Shown: piece by piece, positions 1 to 6,853 of the stretch
Layout: every line of letters begins with the position of its first letter
Position numbering within the stretch: the first letter of the stretch is position 1
Origin: Marinisporobacter balticus
GTDB lineage: Bacteria > Bacillota > Clostridia > Peptostreptococcales > Thermotaleaceae
Length of the DNA stretch: 64,000 bases
Assembly (NCBI RefSeq): GCF_004345705.1
Contig: NZ_SLWV01000014.1
Location: forward strand, 16,880 to 80,879
Reading direction: 5' to 3'
The notes under the pieces: model-generated
What the model was told of the DNA's origin: nothing
What the model saw: the letters and a program-made list of their open reading frames with translations, nothing else
Database searches by the model: none
Made by a program: the position numbers and the translations under genes

Positions 1-442
1 GGGTTTCAATTAGAATAAGGTCTGCACCAGATGCTGCTCCTACCGTCACTTGTTCTTTGAAAACTTCATAAGATTCATCGAAGCTGAGAGTACCTATAGG
101 CTCAAGGAGTTGCCCGATTGGTCCAATATCTAAGGCAACAAGTTTTTCACAGGCAGCTTTCTTTGCAATAGAGACCGCGTTACGGATGATTTGCTCTACA
201 TCATAGGATGAATTTTTAAGCTTAAGTGTATTGGCACCAAAGGTATTTGTAGTAATAATATCTGCACCTGCATCAATATATTTTTTATGGATATCATAAA
301 CAATCTCAGGATGAAGGATATTATAACTCTCAGGGAGATCACCGATAGGTAGACCTGCTTGTTGAAGCATGGTGCCCATAGCACCATCGAAGAAAATAAA
401 TTTATTATCAATTATTTTTTTGAATTCCACAAGAATCACCAT
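1..442 (-). CDS. metH: Methionine synthase MetH, N-terminal fragment (cut by window edge)
   Basis: Cobalamin-dependent methionine synthase transfers the methyl group of methyl-tetrahydrofolate to homocysteine. Only about 147 N-terminal codons are in the window. They read as the homocysteine-binding barrel: FFDGAMGTMLQQAG near the start, then DAGADIITTNTFGAN, and VALDIGPIGQLLEP further on. The zinc-binding cysteines and the cobalamin domains lie beyond base 1. An ATG at 442 and a GTG at 430 are both possible starts; the GTG has the better-spaced GGTG. Either start overlaps the end of the reactivation-protein gene, so the two are translationally coupled. It is the last visible gene of the S-box operon. 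A separate reactivation protein next door suggests that this MetH lacks its own C-terminal activation domain (inference). Confidence 0.9.
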   Translation of the reverse strand, partial: MVILVEFKKIIDNKFIFFDGAMGTMLQQAGLPIGDLPESYNILHPEIVYDIHKKYIDAGADIITTNTFGANTLKLKNSSYDVEQIIRNAVSIAKKAACEKLVALDIGPIGQLLEPIGTLSFDESYEVFKEQVTVGAASGADLILIET

Positions 443-1088
443 CTTTCTTATAAGTACAAGTAGCATTTTGATTGCAATTTTCACATGCATTTTGTTTTAA
501 GGTAGCAGGATTATTTTGTAGACCAATCACTGCAGTGACAGATTTTCTAGGAGTTAGAATGAAATTATCTGTAACGGCTAAGCCTATTTTACGTTGTGTA
601 TCTAAAGTTTGAATGATTTTTGGTTGAATGGAGAGTGGAAAATCTCCATAACCTGGACTATATCGGTAAGTTGTATGAAAATCATGTGTTTCTGCAAATT
701 CGATTATTTCTTCTTCTACCTTATTGCAGAAAGATTCTACGAATGTAGTAGCAACTGCATCGAAAATAAGACTTTTTGTCAAATCAATTTTACTATAATA
801 TCTTATTTTCTGATCAATAAAATTACCAAGGGTTACAGCCATAATTGCACATTTTTTAGCATATAGAAGATGATTAGTTATGTCATTTCCTTCAAAAACT
901 AAAGAAGTTCCTTTAAGAAAGACTTTATGATTTGATTTTTCAATATCAAATATATTATACACATAATTTACATTTGTAGTTTTTTTTACTTCTTCTATGG
1001 ATGCATCAATGAGTTGATTTGTTAAATAGTCAATTTTTTCGCTATGATACCCTAAATAACGCAGTACTTCTTTTTTATGAATATCCAT
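408..1088 (-). CDS. Free-standing MetH reactivation-domain protein
   Basis: This 226-residue protein matches the vitamin-B12-dependent methionine synthase activation domain. In large MetH enzymes that domain is the C-terminal part, which binds S-adenosylmethionine for reductive methylation of inactive cob(II)alamin. The SAM-binding signature RYSPGYGD is at residues 142-149, and LTPRKSVTAVIG follows at about 178-189. A C-terminal tail adds four cysteines (C202, C205, C211, C220), an arrangement that could bind metal. It lies three bases after metF and overlaps metH, so the stand-alone domain is co-expressed with its client. Split MetH systems of this kind are known in Clostridia and Thermotogae. 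The family call is firm; the role of the Cys tail is unknown. Confidence 0.9.
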   Translation of the reverse strand: MDIHKKEVLRYLGYHSEKIDYLTNQLIDASIEEVKKTTNVNYVYNIFDIEKSNHKVFLKGTSLVFEGNDITNHLLYAKKCAIMAVTLGNFIDQKIRYYSKIDLTKSLIFDAVATTFVESFCNKVEEEIIEFAETHDFHTTYRYSPGYGDFPLSIQPKIIQTLDTQRKIGLAVTDNFILTPRKSVTAVIGLQNNPATLKQNACENCNQNATCTYKKDGDSCGIQKNN

Positions 1089-1091
1089 AAT

Positions 1092-1979
1092 TTATGCCTC
1101 TGTTAATACATTTCTTATAGTTGAAATACTTTCAACTATTTTCCGAGTCGTTTTTGGGCGGTTCATGGTATAGATATGAATGCCATCAACACCCCATGAA
1201 AGTAGATCTATAATTTGTTCTACAGCATAAGCAATACCTGCTTCTTTTAGGGCTTCAGGTTTATCCGCATATTTTTCAATAATTCGAATAAATTTCTTTG
1301 GCATATGACAGCCACAAAGAGATACGATATGATCGATTTGTTTTTTATTAATCACTGGAAGAATCCCTGCTGAAATGGGTATATGACTATTTTGTACATT
1401 TAATTTTTCTTTGAAACTATAAAAAATTTCATTATCGAAAAAAAGTTGTGAAATTAAAAAATCAGCGCCGGTATTTATTTTTGTGTTTAGATGAAAAAGG
1501 TCTTTATCTAAACAATCACACCCAATATGTCCTTCTGGATAACATGCTGCACCGATACTAAAATTATTCTTTGACTGTATATGTGTAACAAGATCTTTTG
1601 CATATTGATAATGAAGAGGATCAGGAAACTTAAAATTTGGATCTTTCGGAAAATCTCCTCGAAGTGCAAGTATATTTTCTACATTCATGTGCTTTAACTG
1701 GCTCAAAATATTTTCTATTTCTTCTTTTGTAGAAGTAACACAGGTAAGATGTGCTAAAGATTCAATATGATATATATTTTTAATGATAGAAGCAATTTCA
1801 ACTGTTTTATTGACCGTATTTCCCCCTGCACCATAAGTAACACTAATAAAATCCGGTTTTAAATCTTTTAATGCATCGATTGTATGATAGATGGTATCTA
1901 TAGGTCCATCTTTTTTAGGGGGAAATATTTCAAAAGAAATCACTGGCTTTTTATTTTTATATAAATTTTTTATTTGCAT
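1092..1979 (-). CDS. metF: 5,10-methylenetetrahydrofolate reductase
   Basis: This FAD-dependent barrel enzyme reduces methylene-THF to methyl-THF, the methyl donor used by MetH. At 295 residues it has the normal bacterial MetF length. Family segments are visible in order: VISFEIFPPKKDG near the N-terminus, PDFISVTYGAGG, HLTCV, ILALRGDFP and FLISQLFFDNE. It sits between the homocysteine-synthesis genes and the MetH reactivation protein in one minus-strand operon with almost no spacing. It therefore shares the S-box control upstream. Nothing unusual was seen in the sequence. Confidence 0.95.
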   Translation of the reverse strand: MQIKNLYKNKKPVISFEIFPPKKDGPIDTIYHTIDALKDLKPDFISVTYGAGGNTVNKTVEIASIIKNIYHIESLAHLTCVTSTKEEIENILSQLKHMNVENILALRGDFPKDPNFKFPDPLHYQYAKDLVTHIQSKNNFSIGAACYPEGHIGCDCLDKDLFHLNTKINTGADFLISQLFFDNEIFYSFKEKLNVQNSHIPISAGILPVINKKQIDHIVSLCGCHMPKKFIRIIEKYADKPEALKEAGIAYAVEQIIDLLSWGVDGIHIYTMNRPKTTRKIVESISTIRNVLTEA

Positions 1980-2012
1980 TTATAACACTCCTTAATAGAA
2001 TATATTTAATTT

Positions 2013-2735
2013 TTATGGTTGGACGAATGTAATATTTCCCCAAGTTCCCATTTTATCATCAATAATGATGAGAAGTCCTTCTATTCCTTCTATTGATTTT
2101 CCATATGCAATGCCTTTATGGATATCTTCAGATGTAACAATCATATTACCTATAGCTGTTGCTACCCCATCTGCAAGAAGGGTATCTTTTGATAAAACAA
2201 CAATTGCATCTGCGCGTCCAAAGCTAAGAGAGTGCCCTACCTTTCCAGCTGAGGTACATATACCCAAAGGGGTATCTTCAGGAGAGATAGATAAAGCAAT
2301 TTTATTTGAAAAGGGGGAGTTACCCGCATAAACTAATATCTTCTTTTTATGAGTTGTTTTTATAAAAATATCTCCCCCGTTTTCAATAATGATTTCATCT
2401 GTGTATTGTAGTAGCGATAAACCAACATACTGGGATATGGCACCAGCAACTGTAGCCATAGGGCCAACTTTCGCGAAAGAAGATGCTTGGATCATATGTT
2501 TTATCAGTTCTGTAGCATTTTTTGAAGATTCTAAAGGTATTAAACTCGTATAAAAATCTTTATGGAGGGATGCATAATCTTTAATTTCTTCTCTATATTT
2601 GAGCAAGTATTGTTTTGCTTCTTTATCTAGATTACATTTTGCAGATATGTGCAAATCAGATTCTTGCTCTATTACAGTAAAATTAATAAAATCATTTGGT
2701 TTCATATATTCTCGATAAAATCTTTTTTCATACAT
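2013..2735 (-). CDS. UPF0280 (COG2122) protein of the non-canonical homocysteine route
   Basis: This is a member of the UPF0280/COG2122 family, related to the ApbE fold. Family-like segments are SSFAKVGPMATVAGAISQYVG, ENGGDIF, LGICTSAGKVGHSLSFGRADAIVVLS and DGVATAIGN. In Methanosarcina the COG2122 gene was genetically linked to homocysteine synthesis together with COG1900 and a NIL-ferredoxin; here all three are adjacent in one operon. The ATG at 2735 is preferred over the GTG at 2744 because AGGTGA is correctly spaced before it; that site overlaps the stop of the upstream gene. The biochemical step is not settled. Its place under an S-box leader supports a methionine-related role. Confidence 0.85.
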   Translation of the reverse strand: MYEKRFYREYMKPNDFINFTVIEQESDLHISAKCNLDKEAKQYLLKYREEIKDYASLHKDFYTSLIPLESSKNATELIKHMIQASSFAKVGPMATVAGAISQYVGLSLLQYTDEIIIENGGDIFIKTTHKKKILVYAGNSPFSNKIALSISPEDTPLGICTSAGKVGHSLSFGRADAIVVLSKDTLLADGVATAIGNMIVTSEDIHKGIAYGKSIEGIEGLLIIIDDKMGTWGNITFVQP

Positions 2736-2744
2736 AAAAATCAC

Positions 2745-3149
2745 CTATAAACCATTAGTTATAATTTTTAAAGGACACGCTTTTATACAAAGATTACATC
2801 CTAAACATTTTTCAGCATTGAAAGATAATCGCCAACTGTTTGTATCGAGATTTAAGGCATCTGAAGGACAAACAGCTGTACAAACCCCACAATGTACACA
2901 AGCTTTTTCATCCCAATATATTGTTGTATGAATGCGGTCAATGTGAATGCCAATACTTTCAAGATAGTTGATTCCTGATAATATATTAGATTCATCCCCT
3001 TCAAGTTCTAATAAAAGGGTACCTTTTGTATTGTAATTGATCGCAGCACTTAATATATTTGTTTTCAAATCATATTTTTTGATTAGGTTATAGGTAATAG
3101 GTTGGTCTGTTAAATGGGGTGGGAAGATTAAAAAAATCTTTTTTTTCAT
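2745..3149 (-). CDS. NIL domain protein with two 4Fe-4S clusters (homocysteine route)
   Basis: This 134-residue protein has an N-terminal NIL domain (about residues 1-76), the ligand-binding fold also found in methionine ABC ATPases. A 2x[4Fe-4S] ferredoxin domain follows, with CVHCGVCTAVCP and CLGCNLCIKACP. It corresponds to MA1822 of Methanosarcina acetivorans, the partner of the COG1900 protein in making homocysteine from aspartate semialdehyde and sulfide. It is thought to supply electrons and perhaps sense the product (inference). It begins four bases after the COG1900 gene, with a good GAGGAGGAA site, and abuts UPF0280 downstream. Confidence 0.9.
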   Translation of the reverse strand: MKKKIFLIFPPHLTDQPITYNLIKKYDLKTNILSAAINYNTKGTLLLELEGDESNILSGINYLESIGIHIDRIHTTIYWDEKACVHCGVCTAVCPSDALNLDTNSWRLSFNAEKCLGCNLCIKACPLKIITNGL

Positions 3150-3152
3150 GAC

Positions 3153-4325
3153 TTATTCCTCCTCGTTATCAATGATCTCAAGAGAATTTAAACGGTTATT
3201 TTGTGGAAATGCTTCAATAGGCTGTTGAAGGAAAAACTTACCTTCTTCAATCTGTTTTTTCAACGCTTGAGCAATCTTTCTTGATTTATATAAACTTGTA
3301 ATCGGTGCGGTTTTAATTATTTTCCCATTCAAATTGATAGAACCACTTCTAAGTTGTGCATAACTTACTCTGCCTAGTGTTGGTTTATCTCTTTTAGGAA
3401 CACTATAATCTACGATACTTGTATAAAGATCTGCATCTTTAATAGAGACACATTTCATCATTTCTTCGTCAAGTATTGGGATAGGTATACCAATGCCAAC
3501 AAACATTGAAACGCCATACCCCTCGAAAACTGCTGGTTTTATATATTCTGTACTCATTTTCTTTAAATCACCAATAACTGCCAAGGTTGCTGCTGGAGAT
3601 ATAGGAATACCATTTTCATCTCTTTCACGACCAGAATGAAATTGTGTTCCTTGCCATGAAATATATCCTGCTGTTCCTGCAAGAAAGATTCTTGTGCCGA
3701 TACCAATGGTTCGGTACAAGGGGTCATTGAAAAGAGGACTTAATTGTCCAGCAGTACAATAGTTGATATTTCCCATATATGGCTGTAGCACACCCATATA
3801 AGTATAGATGGGATTTTGGGATGTATTGATTGCAGCACTATAATTTTGATAAGCATTCCTTGGATTGAATAAATAGGCTTCATTAATGGAATCTTTTGTG
3901 ATATAGGTATCTGTTTCTACTCTTGGATAACAATCAGTTCCTGGAGAAGTTGCTTGTAGATGGACTTTTTTTCCATCTATCAAATCACAAATGACATGGG
4001 CACCTCCATATGCAATTCCTTTACTTTTTGAAATTTCTGTAGCACCAATATAAGAATCCACAGCAGCAAGACCAGCATATGCGGGTACATCATTTAATAA
4101 GACATTAGTCATTCTAATGGGCGGGTCGGTATGACCAAAGTTTAAAAATGCTCCTGTTGAACACATAGGTCCAAAAGTTGCAGTTGTGACTACATCCACA
4201 TATTTTGTCGCTTCTTTGATTCCTTTCTCCTTTACAAGATCAATAACTTCTTCAGCGCTAACTACAATAGCATTACCATTTTTAATTTTTTCGTTGATTT
4301 CCTCGTAAGTCTTCTTTGTAGACAT
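3153..4325 (-). CDS. COG1900/DUF39 homocysteine biosynthesis protein
   Basis: This is a member of the DUF39 (COG1900) family; the Methanosarcina homologue MA1821 is needed to convert aspartate semialdehyde and sulfide into homocysteine. Characteristic glycine-rich segments include VVTTATFGPMCSTGAFLNFG, AYGGAHVICDLIDG and NYCTAGQLSPLFNDP, with cysteines conserved in the family. Unlike archaeal versions with attached CBS pairs, this 390-residue protein ends after the catalytic core. The ATG at 4325 is chosen because AAGGAAGG lies six bases before it; the frame extends to 4343 but without a ribosome site. It is the first gene after the S-box riboswitch and its terminator. Confidence 0.88.
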   Translation of the reverse strand: MSTKKTYEEINEKIKNGNAIVVSAEEVIDLVKEKGIKEATKYVDVVTTATFGPMCSTGAFLNFGHTDPPIRMTNVLLNDVPAYAGLAAVDSYIGATEISKSKGIAYGGAHVICDLIDGKKVHLQATSPGTDCYPRVETDTYITKDSINEAYLFNPRNAYQNYSAAINTSQNPIYTYMGVLQPYMGNINYCTAGQLSPLFNDPLYRTIGIGTRIFLAGTAGYISWQGTQFHSGRERDENGIPISPAATLAVIGDLKKMSTEYIKPAVFEGYGVSMFVGIGIPIPILDEEMMKCVSIKDADLYTSIVDYSVPKRDKPTLGRVSYAQLRSGSINLNGKIIKTAPITSLYKSRKIAQALKKQIEEGKFFLQQPIEAFPQNNRLNSLEIIDNEEE

Positions 4326-4345
4326 ATTGCACCTTCCTTTCATAT

Positions 4346-4384
4346 TAAAAAAACTTCTTTCGAGAGTGAAAGAAGTTTTTTATT
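4346..4384 (-). terminator. Intrinsic terminator of the S-box riboswitch
   Basis: Read on the minus strand, a perfect stem (AACTTCTTTC against GAAAGAAGTT, loop ACTC) ends in a run of seven T. It lies between the S-box aptamer and the first gene of the methionine operon. This is where a SAM-bound riboswitch would stop transcription. Confidence 0.88.
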
Positions 4385-4386
4385 CT

Positions 4387-4497
4387 AACAATCTCATCTG
4401 TCGGTAATATACCGTTGGAATTAGCACCGTTGCATATAATATGCCGGTTGCCGGGTTTCATAGGGCCAAATCCCTCCACCACTCTTAATAAGAGATA
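4387..4497 (-). promoter_or_regulatory. SAM-I (S-box) riboswitch
   Basis: Read on the minus strand, the element shows the S-box consensus blocks in order: CTCTTATtaAGAG, then GTGGAGGGA, TGGCCCTATGAAACCCGGCAACC in split form, GGTGCTAATTCCAAC, and the closing GATGAGA. A terminator follows about 5 bases downstream. High S-adenosylmethionine should switch off the whole downstream operon (homocysteine synthesis, metF, MetH reactivation, metH). This ties the poorly known COG1900/NIL-ferredoxin/UPF0280 genes to methionine supply. Confidence 0.95.
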
Positions 4498-4526
4498 GAT
4501 ATTTAGTTTTTATTAATTTAATAGTA

Positions 4527-4555
4527 AGTTTATATGAATATTTCTTTTATGTCAA
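4527..4555 (-). promoter_or_regulatory. Sigma-A promoter of the methionine operon
   Basis: On the minus strand TTGACA (4550-4555) is followed after 17 bases by TAAACT (4527-4532). It lies about 30 bases upstream of the 5' end of the S-box aptamer, which suits a transcript beginning at the riboswitch. Confidence 0.7.
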
Positions 4556-4760
4556 TGCTATTTTTTGAATTTTTATTAATTTTCGATAAATTGATGTAGA
4601 GGTATGGATGAACAACTTAAAAATAAAATAAAAAAAAAAGTGTTTTTTAATTCGAATTTAGAGTATTTTTTACAAAATGTTTAAAAAGTAAAGTTCAGGC
4701 CAATTAAGTGGAAACAGGTATTTTTACCTATTTCTAAATGAAAGTAATGAAAAACATTAT

Positions 4761-4794
4761 GAATTGTGATAAAATATGAATTGTGATAAAATAT
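4761..4794 (+). repeat. Tandem 17-base direct repeat with duplicated -10-like box
   Basis: GAATTGTGATAAAATAT occurs twice back to back (4761-4777 and 4778-4794), about 40 bases before the gene at 4836. Each copy carries GATAAAAT, a plausible -10 element. The rest of the 335-base gap 4501-4835 holds only AT-rich sequence and the minus-strand promoter. Confidence 0.8.
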
Positions 4795-4835
4795 GGATGT
4801 GAAAAAATTTAAATGACTAAGGTGGGGGGCATCTT

Positions 4836-5411
4836 GTGGATCATAAAAATACAATAACAGGCATCATAGTATTTTTTGTGTTTATTATGTTTGGAGGATT
4901 TGTAGGAATATTTGCTGGATATTTTCTTGTTGGACAGGCAGAAGCAGAAGGATTTCCAGTAGTTCAAAAAGAAAAAGAGATAGATAATGAGCAAATAGAA
5001 GAACAAGAAGAACCACAAATAGAAGAAGTATTAGAAGAATTACCTCCTATTGAAATTTCAAAATTAAATGATCTATACCATGTTTTAGATATTTGGAAAG
5101 AGATTATTCAAAGAACTGCCAATGAGCAGCTTACCCATAAGGAAGCAGGAAAATTAATTTATACAATATCAAGTGAAATGTACAAAAGAAATATACCTGA
5201 GGAATTTAGTTTATTTCGATTAAAAAATATTATTGTAGATAATGGAAAAGGTCAATTAAAGGAATTAAATTATTCAAATTTTACATATGATAGTGAAAAG
5301 ATTATTTATGTAGATGCTATAGAAACTTATGAAAATGATACATTTACATATAAACTGAAATTTGTAAATGAAAATGAAAACTGGTATTTTGCAGCGCAAC
5401 TAGATAAGTAA
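4836..5411 (+). CDS. Membrane-anchored hypothetical protein
   Basis: This 191-residue protein of unknown family starts at a GTG with AAGGTGGGGGG upstream. One N-terminal membrane segment (about residues 8-30, ending GIFAGYFLVG) is followed by a Glu/Pro-rich linker (EEQEEPQIEEVLEELPP) and an extracytoplasmic domain of about 120 residues. The C-terminus (YVDAIETYENDTFTYKLKFVNENENWYFA) has the look of a small alpha/beta domain of the kind seen in lumazine-binding-like or NTF2-like extracellular modules, but this is only an impression. The next gene also codes for an exported protein and is separated by a short GAGCTC hairpin. Function is unknown. Confidence 0.75.
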   Translation: MDHKNTITGIIVFFVFIMFGGFVGIFAGYFLVGQAEAEGFPVVQKEKEIDNEQIEEQEEPQIEEVLEELPPIEISKLNDLYHVLDIWKEIIQRTANEQLTHKEAGKLIYTISSEMYKRNIPEEFSLFRLKNIIVDNGKGQLKELNYSNFTYDSEKIIYVDAIETYENDTFTYKLKFVNENENWYFAAQLDK

Positions 5412-5413
5412 GA

Positions 5414-5436
5414 GCTCTATGGAGCTCTTTTTCTTT
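5414..5436 (+). terminator. Short hairpin after the 4836 gene
   Basis: GAGCTC-tatg-GAGCTC followed by TTTTTCTTT makes a short six-pair stem with a T run directly after the stop codon. This is a weak intrinsic terminator candidate. Confidence 0.5.
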
Positions 5437-5480
5437 AGAAGTTATTAAAATAAAGAAAAATATTGAAAAGAGGAAATACT

Positions 5481-6770
5481 ATGAAAAAGTTACTCATCCT
5501 ATTAGGGATCCTATATATGCTTAGTACGATTGTTTATGCAAATGATAGTATAATAGGGGAAATTGGGAATACAATATATCCGATATCTGATACATCTGTT
5601 CAAATGGTGGCAGAGACAGTAGAAATTAAAATGAAAGAGGATAGGATCTATGTTCGTTGTGAATTTGTATTAAAAAAAAGCGAAGAAAAAGAAAAAATCA
5701 TGGTCGGATTTCCTGCTTATAGCAGTTTGTTTGATTTTCAAACGTATATAAATGGGAAAAAATCTGCGGTTACGATAAAAAAAGGATTAAAAGAAGAAGC
5801 ATATCCGAATGAGTATGTATGGGAAATGACATTTGATGAAGAAGATGTATATAAAGTAGTAAATACTTACTGGATGGATCGTGTTTATGATGAGAAAGGA
5901 TGGGAATTGATCAAATATATTGTAAAGAGTGGTGCTACCTGGAATGAACCGATCCACTATGGAAAAGTTACTATAGAATATGATAAAGCATTTGACCCAG
6001 AGAACTTGGAATTGATAGATTATGATATTTATAAAAACAATGAAGATGTTAAAGTTAAAGTTCTACCTGAAGAAAAGAAAATTATTTGGGAATTTTATGA
6101 GTTAGATCCAGATTTTGATATTATTGTTTATGATAAAGATTATATAAAAATAAAACAAAAAGAATTATTAGAAAAGCCCTATGATAAAAGTGAGAAAGAA
6201 AAAGGGAAGATACAAAATTTAGCAAAGAAAGTATATGATGATTATTTACAAGGGAATTATGATGTAGCATGGGAGAATATGAATAAAGTAGAGCAATATA
6301 AGAATCATGCAGACAAACAGGTATCTAAATATGCATTAAAGGTCATTAATTTACTAGATTATTATCGTGCAATGATTTTGATGGAAAAAGGAAAATATAA
6401 AGAATCAGCTTATTATTTTAAAACCAATGGCATCTTTGACGAAAGAAATTTGTACAAGTTGGCTACATTATATAAAATGAGTGGAGATACAGATCAATAT
6501 ATACAAGTATTAAACAAAATCATAAAATTACAAAATGACAATCAAGGGATTGTGGTGTGGGCAGAACAAGAAATAAACCATTTACCTACTACAATAAAAG
6601 AAAAATATGAAATCAAAGAAAAAAATCTAACAATGCATAAAGAAAAAACTATAAACCAAGAAAATAAAGAAAAAAAGAAAGACCGTTTTTCATATAGATC
6701 TTTTATACTAGTAAATAGTGGCATCTTTATTTTATTCTTTGTGGTGTACTGGAATATAAAGAAAGAATAA
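5481..6770 (+). CDS. Exported, C-terminally anchored hypothetical protein
   Basis: This 429-residue protein has a clear signal peptide (MKKLLILLGILYMLSTIVYA) and a C-terminal membrane segment (about residues 405-424) before a KKE tail. The first 200 residues of the exported part look beta-rich (QMVAETVEIKMKEDRIYVRCEF, then IMVGFPAYSS), somewhat like DUF4424-type domains. The second half (about 220-380) is helical, with spacing like tetratricopeptide repeats (YKESAYYFKTNGIFDERNLYKLATLYKMSGD). The ATG at 5481 has GAGG at good distance; an in-frame TTG at 5463 has none. No function is assigned; a cell-surface role is likely. Confidence 0.75.
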   Translation: MKKLLILLGILYMLSTIVYANDSIIGEIGNTIYPISDTSVQMVAETVEIKMKEDRIYVRCEFVLKKSEEKEKIMVGFPAYSSLFDFQTYINGKKSAVTIKKGLKEEAYPNEYVWEMTFDEEDVYKVVNTYWMDRVYDEKGWELIKYIVKSGATWNEPIHYGKVTIEYDKAFDPENLELIDYDIYKNNEDVKVKVLPEEKKIIWEFYELDPDFDIIVYDKDYIKIKQKELLEKPYDKSEKEKGKIQNLAKKVYDDYLQGNYDVAWENMNKVEQYKNHADKQVSKYALKVINLLDYYRAMILMEKGKYKESAYYFKTNGIFDERNLYKLATLYKMSGDTDQYIQVLNKIIKLQNDNQGIVVWAEQEINHLPTTIKEKYEIKEKNLTMHKEKTINQENKEKKKDRFSYRSFILVNSGIFILFFVVYWNIKKE

Positions 6771-6771
6771 T

Positions 6772-6808
6772 AAGAAAACCCTTGTGCATGGACACAAGGG
6801 TTTTCTTA
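6772..6808. terminator. Bidirectional terminator between convergent genes
   Basis: AAGAAAACCCTTGTG-catgga-CACAAGGGTTTTCTT is a long, nearly perfect stem with A and T tracts on both sides. It separates the exported-protein gene from the convergent feoB. Confidence 0.9.
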
Positions 6809-6853
6809 TTATTTCGTTAATGATATGCGCTGTTGTATAGCAATAAGCGAATT

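Noticed and set aside
196..411. Minus-strand ORF of 71 codons at the window start
   Set aside because: It is an out-of-frame shadow of metH; the other frame reads a clear homocysteine methyltransferase domain.
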